From Halocaridina rubra (Eukaryota; Arthropoda; Malacostraca; Decapoda; Atyidae), in contig JAXCGZ010005696.1 of assembly GCA_037179515.1 (NCBI GenBank), positions 113,501 to 177,500 of the forward strand: a DNA stretch of 64,000 nucleotides, written 5' to 3'. The translations under genes and the position numbers were made by a program. Shown here one piece after another: positions 10,480 through 35,271 of this stretch. Positions within the stretch are counted from its first letter, which is position 1. Each line of letters starts with the position of its first letter. Under the pieces are notes generated by a model, which had not been told where the DNA came from, ran no database searches, and saw only the letters and a program-made list of their open reading frames with translations.

Positions 10480-13228
10480 TATTTGTATTTTGTAAAACTG
10501 ACTTCCCATAGTAATCTATGATGTTGATTGTAAAGTATCAGAATTTATTTTTACAAAAAATAGTATACATCTAATATTAGCATACTGTATAAGAAATATT
10601 TTAAAATGGAAAAAACTAATATAATCCCTGAGATTAAAGGAGAGAGAAAAGAGACTTAAATATTGAAACTATTAATATGGAAGTTCTCACCTGTGACTCT
10701 TGATATGCTATTATATTTTATGCAGCATGTCAGATGATTTACTTCCTCTTTGAAATATTGCAACAAAAGTTCATATTGATACACTGTATGGTTATAAAAG
10801 TTCATTAGGAGAAGAAGCAAGCAATAGAGAAAAAGAGAGAGTGTGGGCTAGGTAGAAAAGACTGTGTGCTGCAGGCTGTATCCAAGCTAAATTTGAGAGT
10901 AATATTGTTGAAGCCGATCCTGTGGGTCCACTTCATTCTCAAAAGCTCAGACACTTTGTAATGACATGAAAGGAGCTTGGATGGTGTAGAAATTAAGAGC
11001 AGCTTACCATTGAATGCTAATGTACATTAATTGCTAAACTGATGGCTGTAAAAGTAGTTAAAAATTTTGTAGAGTAGGTGCATGAGTACTGTAACGTGTC
11101 AGATTGTTTATTTTTTGCTTGAAACAATTTGAGATTTCTTATTTAGAATCTTTATTTTCATATGTTTTTTATAATTCTGTTTTGTATATATTATGAATAA
11201 TAAATTTAAAAAAATGTGATGTAGTTTAAATTTGACTAAATAATTTTATTTCCGTTTATGTATATCTATATATCATTTTGTTTGTATGTCTTTGCAAGTG
11301 TCATTTGAGACTGTGTTTTTCTGAAAGTTTCCCGACCTTAAGAAAATATCAAATATTTTATTATGAAAAACATATTCTAATTAAAATAACACAGATGAAC
11401 CAGAAAAAAAAAAAGCAGTGTAAGATACCCACATATTTGCTATATATTCATATCTATAGTAATTGCAGTTTGTAAATAGTGAACAATACTTAGCCTTTAC
11501 CTAAGCATTTTCAACACCTTGGCCATCAGAGATGTCATGTTTGAGGATCCTAAATATGACAGATATTACAGAGCTAGTTACATTTTGGCTTTAACTCTTG
11601 ATATATAGAGTAGGAAAAAGAGCCCACTACTATTGCTCCCATACGACTTTATTTTTATCATTACTTGGATATTCCTCTTACCATTACTATTTCTTTGTCT
11701 CATATGTATTGCCTCACCCCTTTCCAAGTCAACATGAAAATTGTATTATGGCCCTAAGTGCTACTTCCAGAGGTGGCCATATGCTTTGACTTGGTCACCC
11801 CCTCACAAAGAGGATAGTGGCCAATTTATAAATATTACGTATTATAGGCAGAAATATGGTTGAGAGGGGAGGTTGTCATCCCCCTTAGCTTTTACAACAG
11901 GCAGGAATAGACCTTGAATGACAGCATCTTTGGCTTAAGTCAACTCTCCGAAGCCGCAACTCAGTCAAGGAGCAGGAAAAGAGGCAAAGCTGCTTCAACC
12001 AACCCCTGCTCCTCATGGGAGCATAAGAAACTTGGAGAGGCTTCAGTCATGTGGGTGATTACCTCATCTCAACACAACACACAATAACATATTTTCTATT
12101 CTGAGGAATGGCTCTCAGGAAGTCATCTTTTGAAGACTACCTAAGCAGGAAACATTGAGAGCAACAATGGAGACATTATGGAAACCTGCACCACGCACAG
12201 CCACATATGTCACCAATACGACATGACCTGAGAGCTCTGTGGGGAAGTCCTGGATCAATAGTGGTCTTCCTTAGGGACTTGGGGCTGTTCTGCCAGGCAG
12301 CTTAGGGAACAGCAGGCAGGAATGAAGATATAGGAATTCTTTCTGTCTTGTCGACTGGGATGTTTGTTTTAATTAAGTCTTTCAACCCTCTTGGAATAAC
12401 CCTTTCAGTCTCCTTCCACAACATATAAAACTATGATGATGAAATTCTTTTTCCACCTTTACAGATCTTAATAAAAAAAAAAAAGAATTAGTAATATTAT
12501 AATTCTAATTATCCAAGTACAATGTAAATATTAGTCCATCAAAATGAATGTAAAATTAAAATCAGATTTGTAGTTAACTTTTAAGAGAATTTCATGAGTT
12601 AAATGAACTTGATTGGGGCCAATACACTATCTTTGGGGACACCACTCAGAAGCTAAACCCAGGTTTTTTTTTTTTTTCACCAGGACGGGTCAAAATAATA
12701 ATAAAAACAGCCCTCATTGGAGAGTGTAATGACTTGTCAGAAATGAAGGGATATTAAAACATGTGTAATGATTATCCAAGAATATTCAGTGTGGATGTAG
12801 GCATAGAAAAGAACCGTATATGAAGGAAGACTTAAGTCTGATGAAGCTACTCTTGATATGAACTCTGTTTACGGTCAATTAAGAAGTCAGATATCTATTT
12901 TAGGTTAGGTTAAGTTGAACCAACACGCATTTTGCCTCGATCCCAGATTAAGCTCCTAAAATGACATGAACTGCCTGTTCTGGGACTGAGCCAGTAATTG
13001 ATTTTTGTTGGTGGTAGAACATAATATCATGTTTTCAAATTTCGATTAGAGTAACTGTATTTTAGTAAGTCTAAAAGTAGTTTGGTAGTTTACGTATGGC
13101 ATAGAGTTGGGTGAATGAATGGCGGTGAGGGCATTGGAGATCCAGGCTTTGTGCAGAAAAGTAGTTTTTGGTGATGTTTGTTTTGTTTACCGGGCAGTTT
13201 GGTATCTTTGTTTTTTGTTTCGTGCTGT
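10480..13228 (+). repeat. segmental duplication block S2 (uninterrupted copy)
   Basis: Collinear with 38966-43557. Shared landmarks include TGTATAAGAAATATTTT/TGTATAAGAATATAATT, a 60-odd-codon frame at 11598-11789 also present at 40965-41156, repeat X (12660-12835) and the terminal ACCGGGCAGTTTGGTATC. This copy lacks the RTE insertion and the 527-bp inverted-repeat element found in the other, and so supplies both empty sites. No recognised protein is encoded. Confidence 0.8.
12660..12835 (+). repeat. interspersed repeat X copy in S2
   Basis: Starts with a T run and CACCAGGACGGGTCAAAATA, then the X core (GAGAGTGTAATGACTTGTCA). The matching copy in the other S2 block is at 42330-42600. Confidence 0.6.
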
Positions 13229-14680
13229 CTTTCGTTACCTATTGATGTTGATTGTTAAATATTTTTCTCTTATGACTGTGACACCGTGAACAGGCAAAGA
13301 AAATGGTCCTCATCTTGCCCATGCTCTAAGAAAAACATTTAAGAAAAAATCCCAGCTGAAGGACGAGACAGAAATAAGAGAATTATAAATAATAAGAAAG
13401 ATAGGTTAAAAGAATAGTTAAAATAATGAAGACCTTAGTGATGAGATAGAAAGCAGACAGAGACAGGGGTAGGGAGTGTTGTGAATTGTCAAATGTGAAG
13501 GGATAATGAGAGACTTGTAATGAAATGAATGTGCCAGAATAATTGGTTAGAGGGAAGGATAGAAAAAGAACTGTAACTAAAGGAAGACTTATCATGTAAC
13601 AGTCCTGGCCAGACCTATCAATATTACAGAAGACATCCAGTTGTAGTTTTGCAATGGGCGGCTGGTGCCATGGGTCATCCTTTTACTATTATATTTGTTG
13701 ATGGCATATAGGTATCAAAGAGCTGAGTATATTGAGTGGGAAAAGAAATGTTCTTTTTTTCATTGCCTTGTAAAATATTTTTCATATATTGGTATATAAT
13801 GCATAAAATACGTCTTATCAGACATAACGTTCTTATTTAAGAATGGAAGACTTAATTACTATCAGTTTTGTGAGCACATTATTTAGGTGTTGTTACTTAT
13901 TTCAAAGGTTATTCTAGATTCTCAATTTAAGTTTTGAGTTATCTCTCTCATATACCTTTGATAGTTTATATTAGTAAATTTTTTTAAAATGTCGGGAGAG
14001 TTATCCATTAAGTTCATATTTACTGGAACACTAACATTAAAATCTCATGCATTATAAGGCATATCTCATAAGCTCATTTTATTTTATAATGTTTTGTGTA
14101 TATATATACTGGCAGTCTCCTCTATATGACTTGGTTTGGCTCTGAGAGATCTGTCTGATGGCACATCAGACGTAAGTCAGAACCTTTAATCAATGGGAAA
14201 TGGTAAATAGCGACCTTATTGTGGTGGACATTAATTGAATATCATATTTAAGTCTCATTTTCTGGTCTTTTTAACCCTTATGCCTCGCATTTATTCCTTT
14301 CTTATCATTGTAGCCTGTATATGAATACTGTATTTTCTTTTTTAAATAATGTCATACAAAAATAGAAATATAAAATGTATGAAAGATTTTACTCTCTGTA
14401 CAAGTAATCCCTGTCAGTTCTCCATTTTATCTCTTTCTTTCTCTCTCCTCTCTCATCAAGACTTTTTTTGTTTAATTTTTTACATTATTTAGCGTTATGA
14501 TTTTATAATTTAATTAAAATTTTAACAATTCTTTTAGTTTTCCTAGTTTATTAGGTTTTTGTTATTCTTTTGTTTATTTTCATCTTCATAGCACCCATTC
14601 ATTCCTTATTAATTATGCAATGACCTAGTTATATATATATTCTGAATGAAATTGCATGTTACAATTAAAAAAGTAAAGTA

Positions 14681-14985
14681 CAGAAGGTCCCTTACTTTCA
14701 AACATTTGAGTTATGAGCATTCACAGATACGAACAAAAACTTACCCATTATCTACCCATGTATTAATGTATTTATTACTATACTGTACTGCATTATTACA
14801 ATATTATTACTGTATTAAAATTCATTAATACTGTATACTTTATTTCATGTAGTAGACCAGTATATTAGTACTGCACATGTATGTGCTGTTCAGTAATTTT
14901 TTCTATCTAACACAACTTTCGAACAATTCTTCATATGAACAGACTTCTGGAATCTAACTTGTTCTTAAGTTGGGGAGTATCTATG
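14681..14985 (+). mobile_element. mariner-like MITE M2
   Basis: Duplicate of M1, carried along with block S1. The right TIR has decayed (TTGGGGAGTATCTATG instead of TTCGGGAGTGTCTG). Confidence 0.6.
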
Positions 14986-15068
14986 TAAAACTTCTTACAC
15001 TCTACACATAATCGTTTGTATGTGTAGACATATGTGGCATCGAAATGTGTAATTAGTGGAATGAATGT

Positions 15069-18090
<3,022 letters not shown>

Positions 18091-18105
18091 ATACATTATA
18101 TATAC

Positions 18106-19160
<1,055 letters not shown>

Positions 19161-19164
19161 TTTT

Positions 19165-19373
19165 AAGTTTGTTGTGACAGCAGGATGGACCAAAAAATTA
19201 TAAAATAAAACAGCCTTTATCAGGCTGTAAATATAAACATATGGAGAGTGTATTGACCTGTCAGATGTGAAGGGATTATAAAAGATGTGTAATGAATATC
19301 CAGCTCTCTGCTGGGTTTTAATATACCTCTGCATTACTCTCATGACGTCTATTCCAAAAATTCTCCTTAGATC

Positions 19374-19450
<77 letters not shown>

Positions 19451-19512
19451 TTTAACAATAATTTTCCTTTGATGATGATTGTGGAGATTATTATTATTAT
19501 TATTATTATTAC

Positions 19513-19581
<69 letters not shown>

Positions 19582-19661
19582 CATCATTACGAATTTGTAA
19601 TTAGACCATTATTTTTACAATAAATAATGTAGTTTTGGTTGAATGAACAAGAGTTAATTAA

Positions 19662-19670
<9 letters not shown>
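19165..19670 (+). repeat. repeat X with expanded (TTA)n tracts
   Basis: Full-length X copy in plus orientation, interrupted by two long ATT/TTA microsatellites (about 19374-19451 and 19487-19580). It ends TTAATTAAAGATC, the complement of the far part of 2502-2790. Confidence 0.6.
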
Positions 19671-19697
<27 letters not shown>

Positions 19698-20038
19698 GTT
19701 TCTTTTCACTTACATTATATAGAATATATTTATATTAAAAGGAGAATAGTCTTACAAACAACGCATACATCAGTTACTTTACAAGCTGATGAGTCGTTTG
19801 GGGCAGCAAATGATAAATATAATAATGCACTTTTAATAAAAACGTTAATGAGTTAATAGACCGTTAAATTAATTTCCTTTCCACGAATCCTTTGTAATGT
19901 CTCTCTTAAACAGGAATTAGGTAGAAATTTTTCATTTTATTATGTAAATACAATTATTGCTTTAGTCTTAATCACGTTCATTACAGTGCTCATTTTAAAG
20001 GTAATAAACCTAAGTTTTAATTCGTGTTTTGTAAAGAA

Positions 20039-20083
<45 letters not shown>

Positions 20084-20164
20084 ATTGGATACATTTTATT
20101 AACAAATTTGTCATTCAGAAACCAGATACAAATTTGAAAATGGAAGGAGGATGCAAAACACGTG
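19671..20164. other. no gene; (CT)n and (GA)n tracts
   Basis: A CT run at about 19668-19694 and a GA run at about 20043-20081 bracket roughly 350 bp with no match elsewhere in the window and no credible exon. Confidence 0.5.

Positions 20165-22707
<2,543 letters not shown>

Positions 22708-22792
<85 letters not shown>
22708..22792. repeat. (TA)n microsatellite between T3 and T4
   Basis: TA run with one phase slip. It separates two complete Tigger-like elements. Confidence 0.95.
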
Positions 22793-25757
<2,965 letters not shown>

Positions 25758-26187
25758 ATACCTCGGTTTATGTCGTTTCGAGTTAAGTCGTTCTCGATTA
25801 TATGTCGGTTTTCAAAAAATATGTGGAAAAATAAAAAAACAATAAAAATTAAGTTTACGTCATTATAATCAACTTTACGTCTGTCCGCTACAAACATTGG
25901 AATCATAATATCACTAGAAAACCTTTAAAAGCACATAAAATCATGTTACTGTACAATAAACAAAAACAAAAGCTCATAGAATTTTTTTATTGTACAGCAA
26001 ATAAGAATAAAAGCATAAAAAATCTTATTAAAATACATACAGTAGTTCCAATATCTACTGTTAGGCATCGTCACTCGTCATTCCTGCGAAACCGCTATTG
26101 TTTTCAATTGATTAGTTTATGCACGGTATACATCTGTTTATCGGCTACTCTCATTCTCATTCATTTGTGACCTTATATTTTGCCCTC

Positions 26188-26343
26188 ATGGCACCTAAGA
26201 AAATTCCTTGTGCAAGTGCTAAGCGTCATGCTATAACGCTGGACGATAAACTGGTTATGATCGGATATTATGAAAAAAATTTTAAAAAAGCATTAGGAAC
26301 AAACAGCCAAGTTATTTTTAATATAATATTGTCAGGGAAATAG
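26188..26343 (+). pseudogene. Tigger-like transposase N-terminus, truncated
   Basis: 51 codons and a TAG stop. MAPKKIPCASAKRHAITLDD KLVMIGYYE is the basic start and first helix of a CENP-B/pogo-type DNA-binding domain (compare MPPK...LTIVDKVKLLDML in T2). Everything after the first helix is replaced by the tandem array, so the protein would lack both the full HTH and the DDE domain. The final third of this coding piece (GGATATTATGAA ... TCAGGGAAATAG) is itself the first part of the 180-bp repeat unit. Confidence 0.6.
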
Positions 26344-27091
26344 CATGTGAGGGTGCATCAGATGATATGGAAGTAGCAAAACGTTTGCTGATAGAGGTTC
26401 GTTCTCCTGCATCCTACTCTTCTTCTACCACTTAATGCAATTGGATATTATGAAGAAAATTGACTGAAAGCATTAAGAACAAACAGCAAACATATTTTTA
26501 ATATAATATTGTCAGGGGAATATCGTGTGAGGGTGCATCAGCTGATATGGAAGTAGCAAAACGTTTGCCGATAGAGGTTCATTCTCCCGCATCCTACTCC
26601 TCTTCTACCGCTTAATGCAATCGGATGTTATAAAGAAAATTGAATAAAAGCGTTAAGAACAAACAGCAAACATATTTTTAATATAATATTATCAGGGATA
26701 TAGCGTGTGAATGTGCATCAGCTGATACGGAAGTAGCAAAACGTTTGCCGATAGAGGTTCATTCTCCCGCATCCTACTCCTCTTTTACCGCTTAATGCAA
26801 TTGGATATTATGAAGAAAATTGAATAAAAGCATTAACAACAAACAGCAAACACATTTTTAATATAATATTGTCAGGAAAATAGCATGTGAGGGTGCAACA
26901 GCTGATACGGAAGTAGCAAAACGTTTGCCGATAGAGGTTCGTTCTCCCGCATCCTACTCCTCTTCAAGAGCTTAATGCAATCGGATATTATGAAGAAAAT
27001 TGAAAAAAAGGCATTAAGAACAAACAGCAAACATATTTTTAATATAATATTGTCAGGGAAATAGCGTGTGCGGACGCATCAGCTGATAAGG
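26264..27091 (+). repeat. 180-bp tandem repeat derived from transposase coding sequence
   Basis: Four to five units. The landmark TAGCRTGTGAGGGTGCATCA recurs at 26341, 26521, 26701, 26881 and 27061, exactly 180 bp apart. Each unit joins the GGATATTATGAAGAAAATTG transposase piece to a GAGGTTCGTTCTCCYGCATC segment. The last unit is interrupted by the LINE inserted at 27096. Related units form an array at 51929-52990. Confidence 0.85.
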
Positions 27092-27095
27092 AAAT

Positions 27096-27497
27096 GATTA
27101 CCTAATTGTGTTTACCCTCATCGGTTCCATTTTCTACTTATCATACCTGTCCTTAAAACTATGAATTGAGATAGCATTAATTACCTCCTCACTTAGCCTA
27201 TTCCAATTATCAATTACTCTTACACTGAAAAAGTATTTCCTTACATCCTGCAAAGAAGTTTTCTTACGAAGCTTCAAACTATGAATTCTAGTTCTAAAGC
27301 CTGCCATATCAAAATATCGATCCCTATCCACTCTATCATAACCATGAAGGAATTTAAAGACTGTCACCATATCCCCCCTCAATCTTCTACCTTCGAGTGA
27401 TAGTAAGTCTAATTCCCTCAGCCTCTCATCATAACTGAGATTACGTATTTCTGGCACCAGTTTTGTGGCATGTCTTTGAACTTTTTCAAGCTTAGCT
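27096..27497 (-). pseudogene. CR1-like LINE family 1, outer copy, 3' part
   Basis: The 3' portion of the outer LINE whose 5' part lies at 29733-32347. It encodes the family's C-terminal region (start KLEKVQRHATKLVPEIRNLS, then GDMVTVFKFLHGYDRVDRDR, end [14 protein letters not shown]) with a stop, then a short 3' UTR ending in one TTAGGTAATC unit. It shares the sequence AGCT with the other part across the inner insertion. No poly-A. Several substitutions separate it from the younger copies. Confidence 0.85.
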
Positions 27498-29732
27498 ATT
27501 ACCTAATTGTGATTACCTAATTGTGTTTACGGGAAAGAGCCCAAAGCTCGTATCTTCCCGTCTCCTCATCGGTTCCATTTTATACTTAGTGATACTTATC
27601 ATACCTGTCCTTAAAACTATGGATTGAGATAGCATTAACTACCTCCTCGCTTAGCCAATTCCAATTATCAACTACTCTTACACTGAAAAAGTATTTCCTT
27701 ACATCCTGCAAAGAAGTTTTCTTACCAAGCTTCAAACTATGACCTCTAGTTCTAGAGCCAGCCATATCAAAATATCGATCCCTATCCACTCTTATCATAA
27801 CCATGAAGGAATTTAAAGACTGTCACCATATCCCCCCTCACTCTTCTAGCTTTGAGTGATGGTAAGTCTAATTCCCTCAGCCTCTCATCATAACTGATAT
27901 TGCGTATTTCTGGCACCAGTTTCGTGGCATGTCTTTGAACTCTTTCAAGCTTAGCTATGTGCTTTTTCAAGTGCGGATTCCAAAGGGGGCTGCATATTCG
28001 AGTTTTGGCCTCACATAGGTTACATAAATATTTCTGAACATTTCCTTGTCCATGTGCCTGAAGGCTACCCTTACATTTGATAAGAATGCATATGCTGCCC
28101 TTACTATTCCATTTATATGTATTTCTGGAGACAAATCTGCCAGTATGTTTACTCCTAGATCTCTCTCATTTTCTGTCTCTTGAAGTTGTACTCCAGCTAC
28201 CGAGTAGTCAAGCTTGGGCCTTCTTGCACTTGTACCCATTCTCATTATCTTACATTTTGAAGTATTGAATTTCATTAGCCACTTTTCTGACCACTCATGC
28301 AGATTATTTAGATCCTCCTGAAGTTCTCTACCATTGTTCTCGTTTTTTACTTTCTTCACAATCTTTGCATCATCTGCAAACATATTCATGAATGAATTTA
28401 CAGACTCTGGTAGGTCATTTACATATACAAGGAACAAAAGTGGCCCTAAAACTGAACCCTGTGGAACTCCACTACTGACTCTTCTCCATTCAGACACTGA
28501 GTGTCTTACTCTAACCCTCTGTTCCCTTCCTTCTAAGTAAGTTTTTATCCATTCCAAAAGATTTCCACCTATTCTAGCCATTGATTGCAACTTCCTAATA
28601 AGTCTCCCATGTGGAACAGTGTCAAACACTTTCTGGAAGTCTAGGCATATGCAATCTGCCCAGCCCTCTCTTTCCTGTAAGATTTGGCTTACCTCATCAT
28701 AAAATTCTAATAAGTTTGTTACTGTTGATCTACCTTCTCTGAAGCCATGTTGCCTCACTGACAAAAAGTTGAAGGATTCCAAGTGAAGAGAGATATGTTT
28801 CCTTAGTAGTTTCTCCATAACTTTGCAAACTATGCTGGTCAAGGAAACTGGTCTATAGTTCAGAGCCGTATCCCTCCTTCCCTTTTTGAAGATAGGTATC
28901 ACATTTGATTGTTTCCAGCATCTTGGAATCTTCCCCGACTCCAGTGACTCCTTAAATATGATACTTAGTGCCACTGATATTGTGTTTGCGCATTTTTTAA
29001 GCACATGAGGGGATATGTCATCAGGACCTGTAGCTTTATGAACATCTAAATCCATCAGCGCTTTGCATACCTCTGTGGCTGTAAGGTTGATGTTCTCTAA
29101 TACTGGCCCTTGAGCTTCTATCACTGCAATCTGAGGGGGTGGGTTATTTTCTACTGTAAATACTGACTGAAACTCCTTGTTCAATTCTTTGCAGATCTCT
29201 TCATCCGTCTCAGTGATGCTTCCATCCGCTCTCTTTAGCCTTAAAACCTGTTCTTTTACCTTCAGTTTTCCTCTGATAAAGCTGTGGAAAAGCTTGGGAT
29301 TTTCTTTAGCCTTCCTGGTGATGTCCCTCTCATAGTCTCTCTCTGCCTCTCTCCTTTTACTTAGGTAGTCATTTCTTGCTCTTTTGTAGGTTTGCCAGGC
29401 ATTTATGTTTTTTCTCCCCCTATACCTTTTCCAGCATTTGTCTCTCCACTCCTTAGCTCTTTTACACCCATTATCGAACCATTTCTCTCTGGCATGAATT
29501 ACACCTACTTTGGTGACAGGTATGCAGCAATCTACTATCTTCCCATATTTCTTCCAAAAGATGTCATACATTTCTTGTACAGATTTGTTGTAAAATAAGG
29601 TTCTCCAGTCAATAACTGTAAAAAGCTCATTCATTTTGATGTAATCTCCTTTCGGATAGTTCCTAATCATGTCCTCAGTGCCTCTACTCTCAGGAAGAAT
29701 ATCCTCAATTATATACTCCATCAACAACACAC
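27498..29732 (-). mobile_element. CR1-like LINE family 1, inner copy (nested insertion)
   Basis: A 5'-truncated copy inserted into the outer LINE, bounded by AGCT at 27494-27497 and 29733-29736. It starts within the end of the endonuclease domain (SDH motif region: CVLLMEYIIEDILPESRG) and contains the linker and full RT: NYRPVSLTSIVCKVMEKLL, LDFQKVFDTVPHGR, SGVPQGSVLGPLLF and the catalytic FADD. Two single-base indels, near 27980 and 27789, break the C-terminal domain. The 3' end shows two AATTAGGTAAT units. The long open frame starting at 29763 reads a few codons of the outer element first, so its apparent N-terminus is an artefact. Confidence 0.85.
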
Positions 29733-29736
29733 AGCT

Positions 29737-32347
29737 ATGTGCTTTTTCAAGTGCGGATTCCAAAAGGGGGCTGCATATTCGAGTTTTGGTCTCACATAAG
29801 TTACATAAATTTTTCTGAACATTTCCTTGTCCATGTGCCTGAAGGCTACCCTTACATTTGATAAGAATGCTTATGCTGCCCTTACTGTGCCATTTATATG
29901 TATTTCTGGAGACAAATCGACCAGTATGTTTACTCCTAGATTTCTTTCATTTTCTGTCTTTTGAAGTTGTACTCCAGCCACCGAGTAGTCAAGCTTGGGC
30001 CTTCTTGCACTTGTACCCATTCTCATTACCTTACATTTTGAAATATTGAATTTCATTAGCCACTTTTCTGACCACTCATGCATACTATTTAGATCTTCTT
30101 GAAGTTCTCTACCATTGTTCTCGTTTCCTACTTTCTTCACAATCTTTGCATCATCTGCAAACATATTCATGAATGAATTTACAGAATCTGGTAGGTCATT
30201 TACATATACAAGGAACAAAAGTGGCCCTAAAATTGAACCCTGTGGAACTCCACTACTAACTCTTCTCCATTTAGACACTGAGTGTATTACTCTAACCCTC
30301 TGTTCCCTTCCTTCTAAGTAAGTTTTTATCCATTCCAAGACATTTCCACCTATTCTATCCATTGCTTGCAGCTTCCTAATAATTCTCCCATGTGAAACAG
30401 TGTCAAACGCTTTCTGGAAGTCTAGGAATATGCAATCTGCCCAGCCCTCTCTTTCCTGTAAGATTCGGCTTACCTCATCATAAAATTCTAATAAGTTTGT
30501 TACTGTTGATCTACCTTCTCTGAAGTCATGTTGCCTCACTGACAAAAAGTTGAAGGATTCCAAGTGAAGAGAGATATGTTTCCTTAGTAGTTTCTCTATA
30601 ACTTTGCAAACTATGCTGGTCAAGGAAACTGGTCTATAGTTCAGAGCCGTATCCCTCCTTCCCTTTTTGAAGATAGGTATCACGTTTGCTTGTTCCCAGC
30701 ATCTTGGAATCTCCCCCGACTCCAGTGACTTTTTAAATATGATATGATATGATACTTAGAGCCACTGATATAGAGTTTGCACATTTTTAAGTACATGAGG
30801 GGATGTGTCATCAGGACCTGTAGCTTTATGAACATCTAACTCCATCAGCGCTTTGCATACCTCTGTGGCTGTAAGGTTGATGTTCTCTAATCCCGGCCCT
30901 TGAGCTTCTATCTCTGCAATCTGAGGGGGTGGGGTATTTTCTACTATAAATACTGACTGAAACTCGTTGTTCAATTCTTTGCAGATCTCTTCATCCGTCT
31001 CAGTGATGCTTCCATCTGCTCTATTTAGCCTTAAAACCTGTTCTTTTACCTTCAGTTCCTTCCTGGTGATGTCCCTCTCATAGTCTCTCTCTGCCTCTCT
31101 TCTTTTACTTAGGTAGTCATTTCTTGCTCTTTTGTAGGTTAGCCAGGCATTTATGTTTTATCTCCTCCTATACCTTTTCCAGCATTTGTCTCTCCACTTC
31201 TTAGCTCTTTTACACTCATATCAAACCATTTCTCTTTGGCATGAATTACACCTACTTTGGTGACAGGTATGCAGCAATCTATTATCTTCCCATATTTCTC
31301 ACAAAAGATGTCATATATTTCTTGTACGGATTTGTTGTAAAATAAGGTTCTCCAGTCAATAACTGTAAAAAGCTCATTCATTTTTATGTAATCTCCTTTC
31401 GGATAGTTCCTCCTCATGTCCTCATTGCCTCTACTCTCAGGCAGAATATCTTCAATGATATACTCCATTAACAACACACAGTGGTCACTCTTTCCAATTG
31501 GTGGTTCATACTCAATTTTTTCAATAGCCAACACATTATCTGTGAATACTAGATCAAGTAGTGATGGCTCATCCCCACCCCTGGCCCTCGTTGGTTCCAT
31601 TACATGTTGGTGTAAGAAATTCCCTTGTACGCAATATAGGAATCTTGCCCCGAATGAGTCCTCACCTCTGTGTGGGTCAAGATTTATCCAATCTGTCTCT
31701 TTATGATTAAAATCTCAAATAATCAAAATCCTACATATTCTCTCCGTGCCATGTTAACAACTGAGTTTATGACTTCAATAGTACCTATATGACTTTCCTC
31801 ATAAACTTCTAGCCTATTTTGGTTCCTTGGTGGGTTATATACAACAGTTATTATAATGCTCTCTGACCCAGTATTTTTGCGAGCAACAAGAAATTCCTTG
31901 AACTCACTTTCTATAGCCAAGTTTATTTCTTCAACTTGAATCCATTCACTTATGAGCAGTGCTATCCCTCCACCAGTCCTCTCAGATCTTTCAACCCTTA
32001 ATATTCTGAAGCCCTTAGGAAAAACTGTGACACTGTTTATGTCCTCACTCAACTTAGTCTCTGTAATTGCTACTATATCTGCCTTACTGTTGTGAATCCT
32101 ATCTTTAAATTCTACGGCCTTACCAGCTAATCCATCATCATTTGTGTATAACAATCTTAATGAGGCCCCATCCCTTGATCTTCTGTCATTATCTTCTTTA
32201 TCTCCCCTTTGTCTGGAAGAACTCTGAAATGAAAATTTTTCTTCTCTTCTTCATTTCTTTCCTCATTTAACCTTCTTGCCTCTTGCAACAAGTTTTTGAT
32301 CTTTCCCATCTCTTCCTGTGTTCTGTATCGTCTAATGAACACTTCTT
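29737..32347 (-). pseudogene. CR1-like LINE family 1, outer copy, 5' part
   Basis: Starts in the last part of ORF1 (32157-32342: MFIRRYRTQEEMGKIKNLLQ... GPH stop). It continues with the endonuclease (LYTNDDGLAGKAVE, ITETKLSE; the GDFN region is disrupted) and RT (NYRPVSLTSIVCKVIEKLL, LDFQKAFDTVSHGR, SGVPQGSILGPL, FADD). Frameshifts and small deletions split it into pieces at about 31700, 31150-31200, 31060 and 30690-30760. It is older than the copy nested in it. Its 5' end joins T5 sequence at ACATGACAAAACG. Confidence 0.85.
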
Positions 32348-32764
32348 ACATGACAAAACGTATGCATCCTCGTCCTCACTGCCACCATCAATGTTGCCAG
32401 AATACATGAATGAGAGAAATGATAGATATAAAAAGCATACATGTAAGCTGGTAAGTTATTTCAAGTATCTTAAAGATGAAGTACATTTTTTATTTAAATT
32501 ACAGTGCTACCATATTGTAATTGATATATATATATTAGAATGTACCATACATTGAAAATAAAAACATCCGCTTTATCTGGCAATACTGGCCACCATGCAA
32601 GTCCCATGCTAAGCCTGTTAACAACAGCACACTAGAGTTCATTAATATGTTTACTGTACACTAAATCTGTATATCTAGGTCAGCCTAGAGACAAGCTAAT
32701 TCGATTTAAGTCGTTTTTCGACTTGAGTCATCTCTCATGGAACCAATTAACGACATTGGGTGAG

Positions 32765-35142
<2,378 letters not shown>

Positions 35143-35145
<3 letters not shown>

Positions 35146-35196
35146 TGTATGTATGTATGTATGCATGTATGTATGTATGTATGTATGTATGTATGT
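35143..35196. repeat. (ATGT)n microsatellite
   Basis: About 13 ATGT units with one ATGC. It lies exactly between the 5' end of copy D and the 3' end of copy E. Confidence 0.9.
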
Positions 35197-35271
35197 GATT
35201 ACCTAATTGTGTTTACGGGAAAGAGCCCAAAGCTCGTATCTTCCCGTCTCCTCATCGGTTCCATGTTATAC

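Noticed and set aside
28077..28268. Conserved 60-70 codon frames opposite each LINE copy (also 30115-30321, 35763-35954, 44707-44898)
   Set aside because: Antisense shadows of conserved RT and C-terminal coding sequence.
29737..29763. MESALEKAH as the true N-terminus of a 598-residue LINE protein
   Set aside because: These codons belong to the outer LINE read across the nested insertion boundary.
27134..32347. Unequal crossing-over as the origin of the doubled RT region
   Set aside because: The outer LINE resumes exactly where it stopped with AGCT on both sides, which fits insertion rather than crossing-over.
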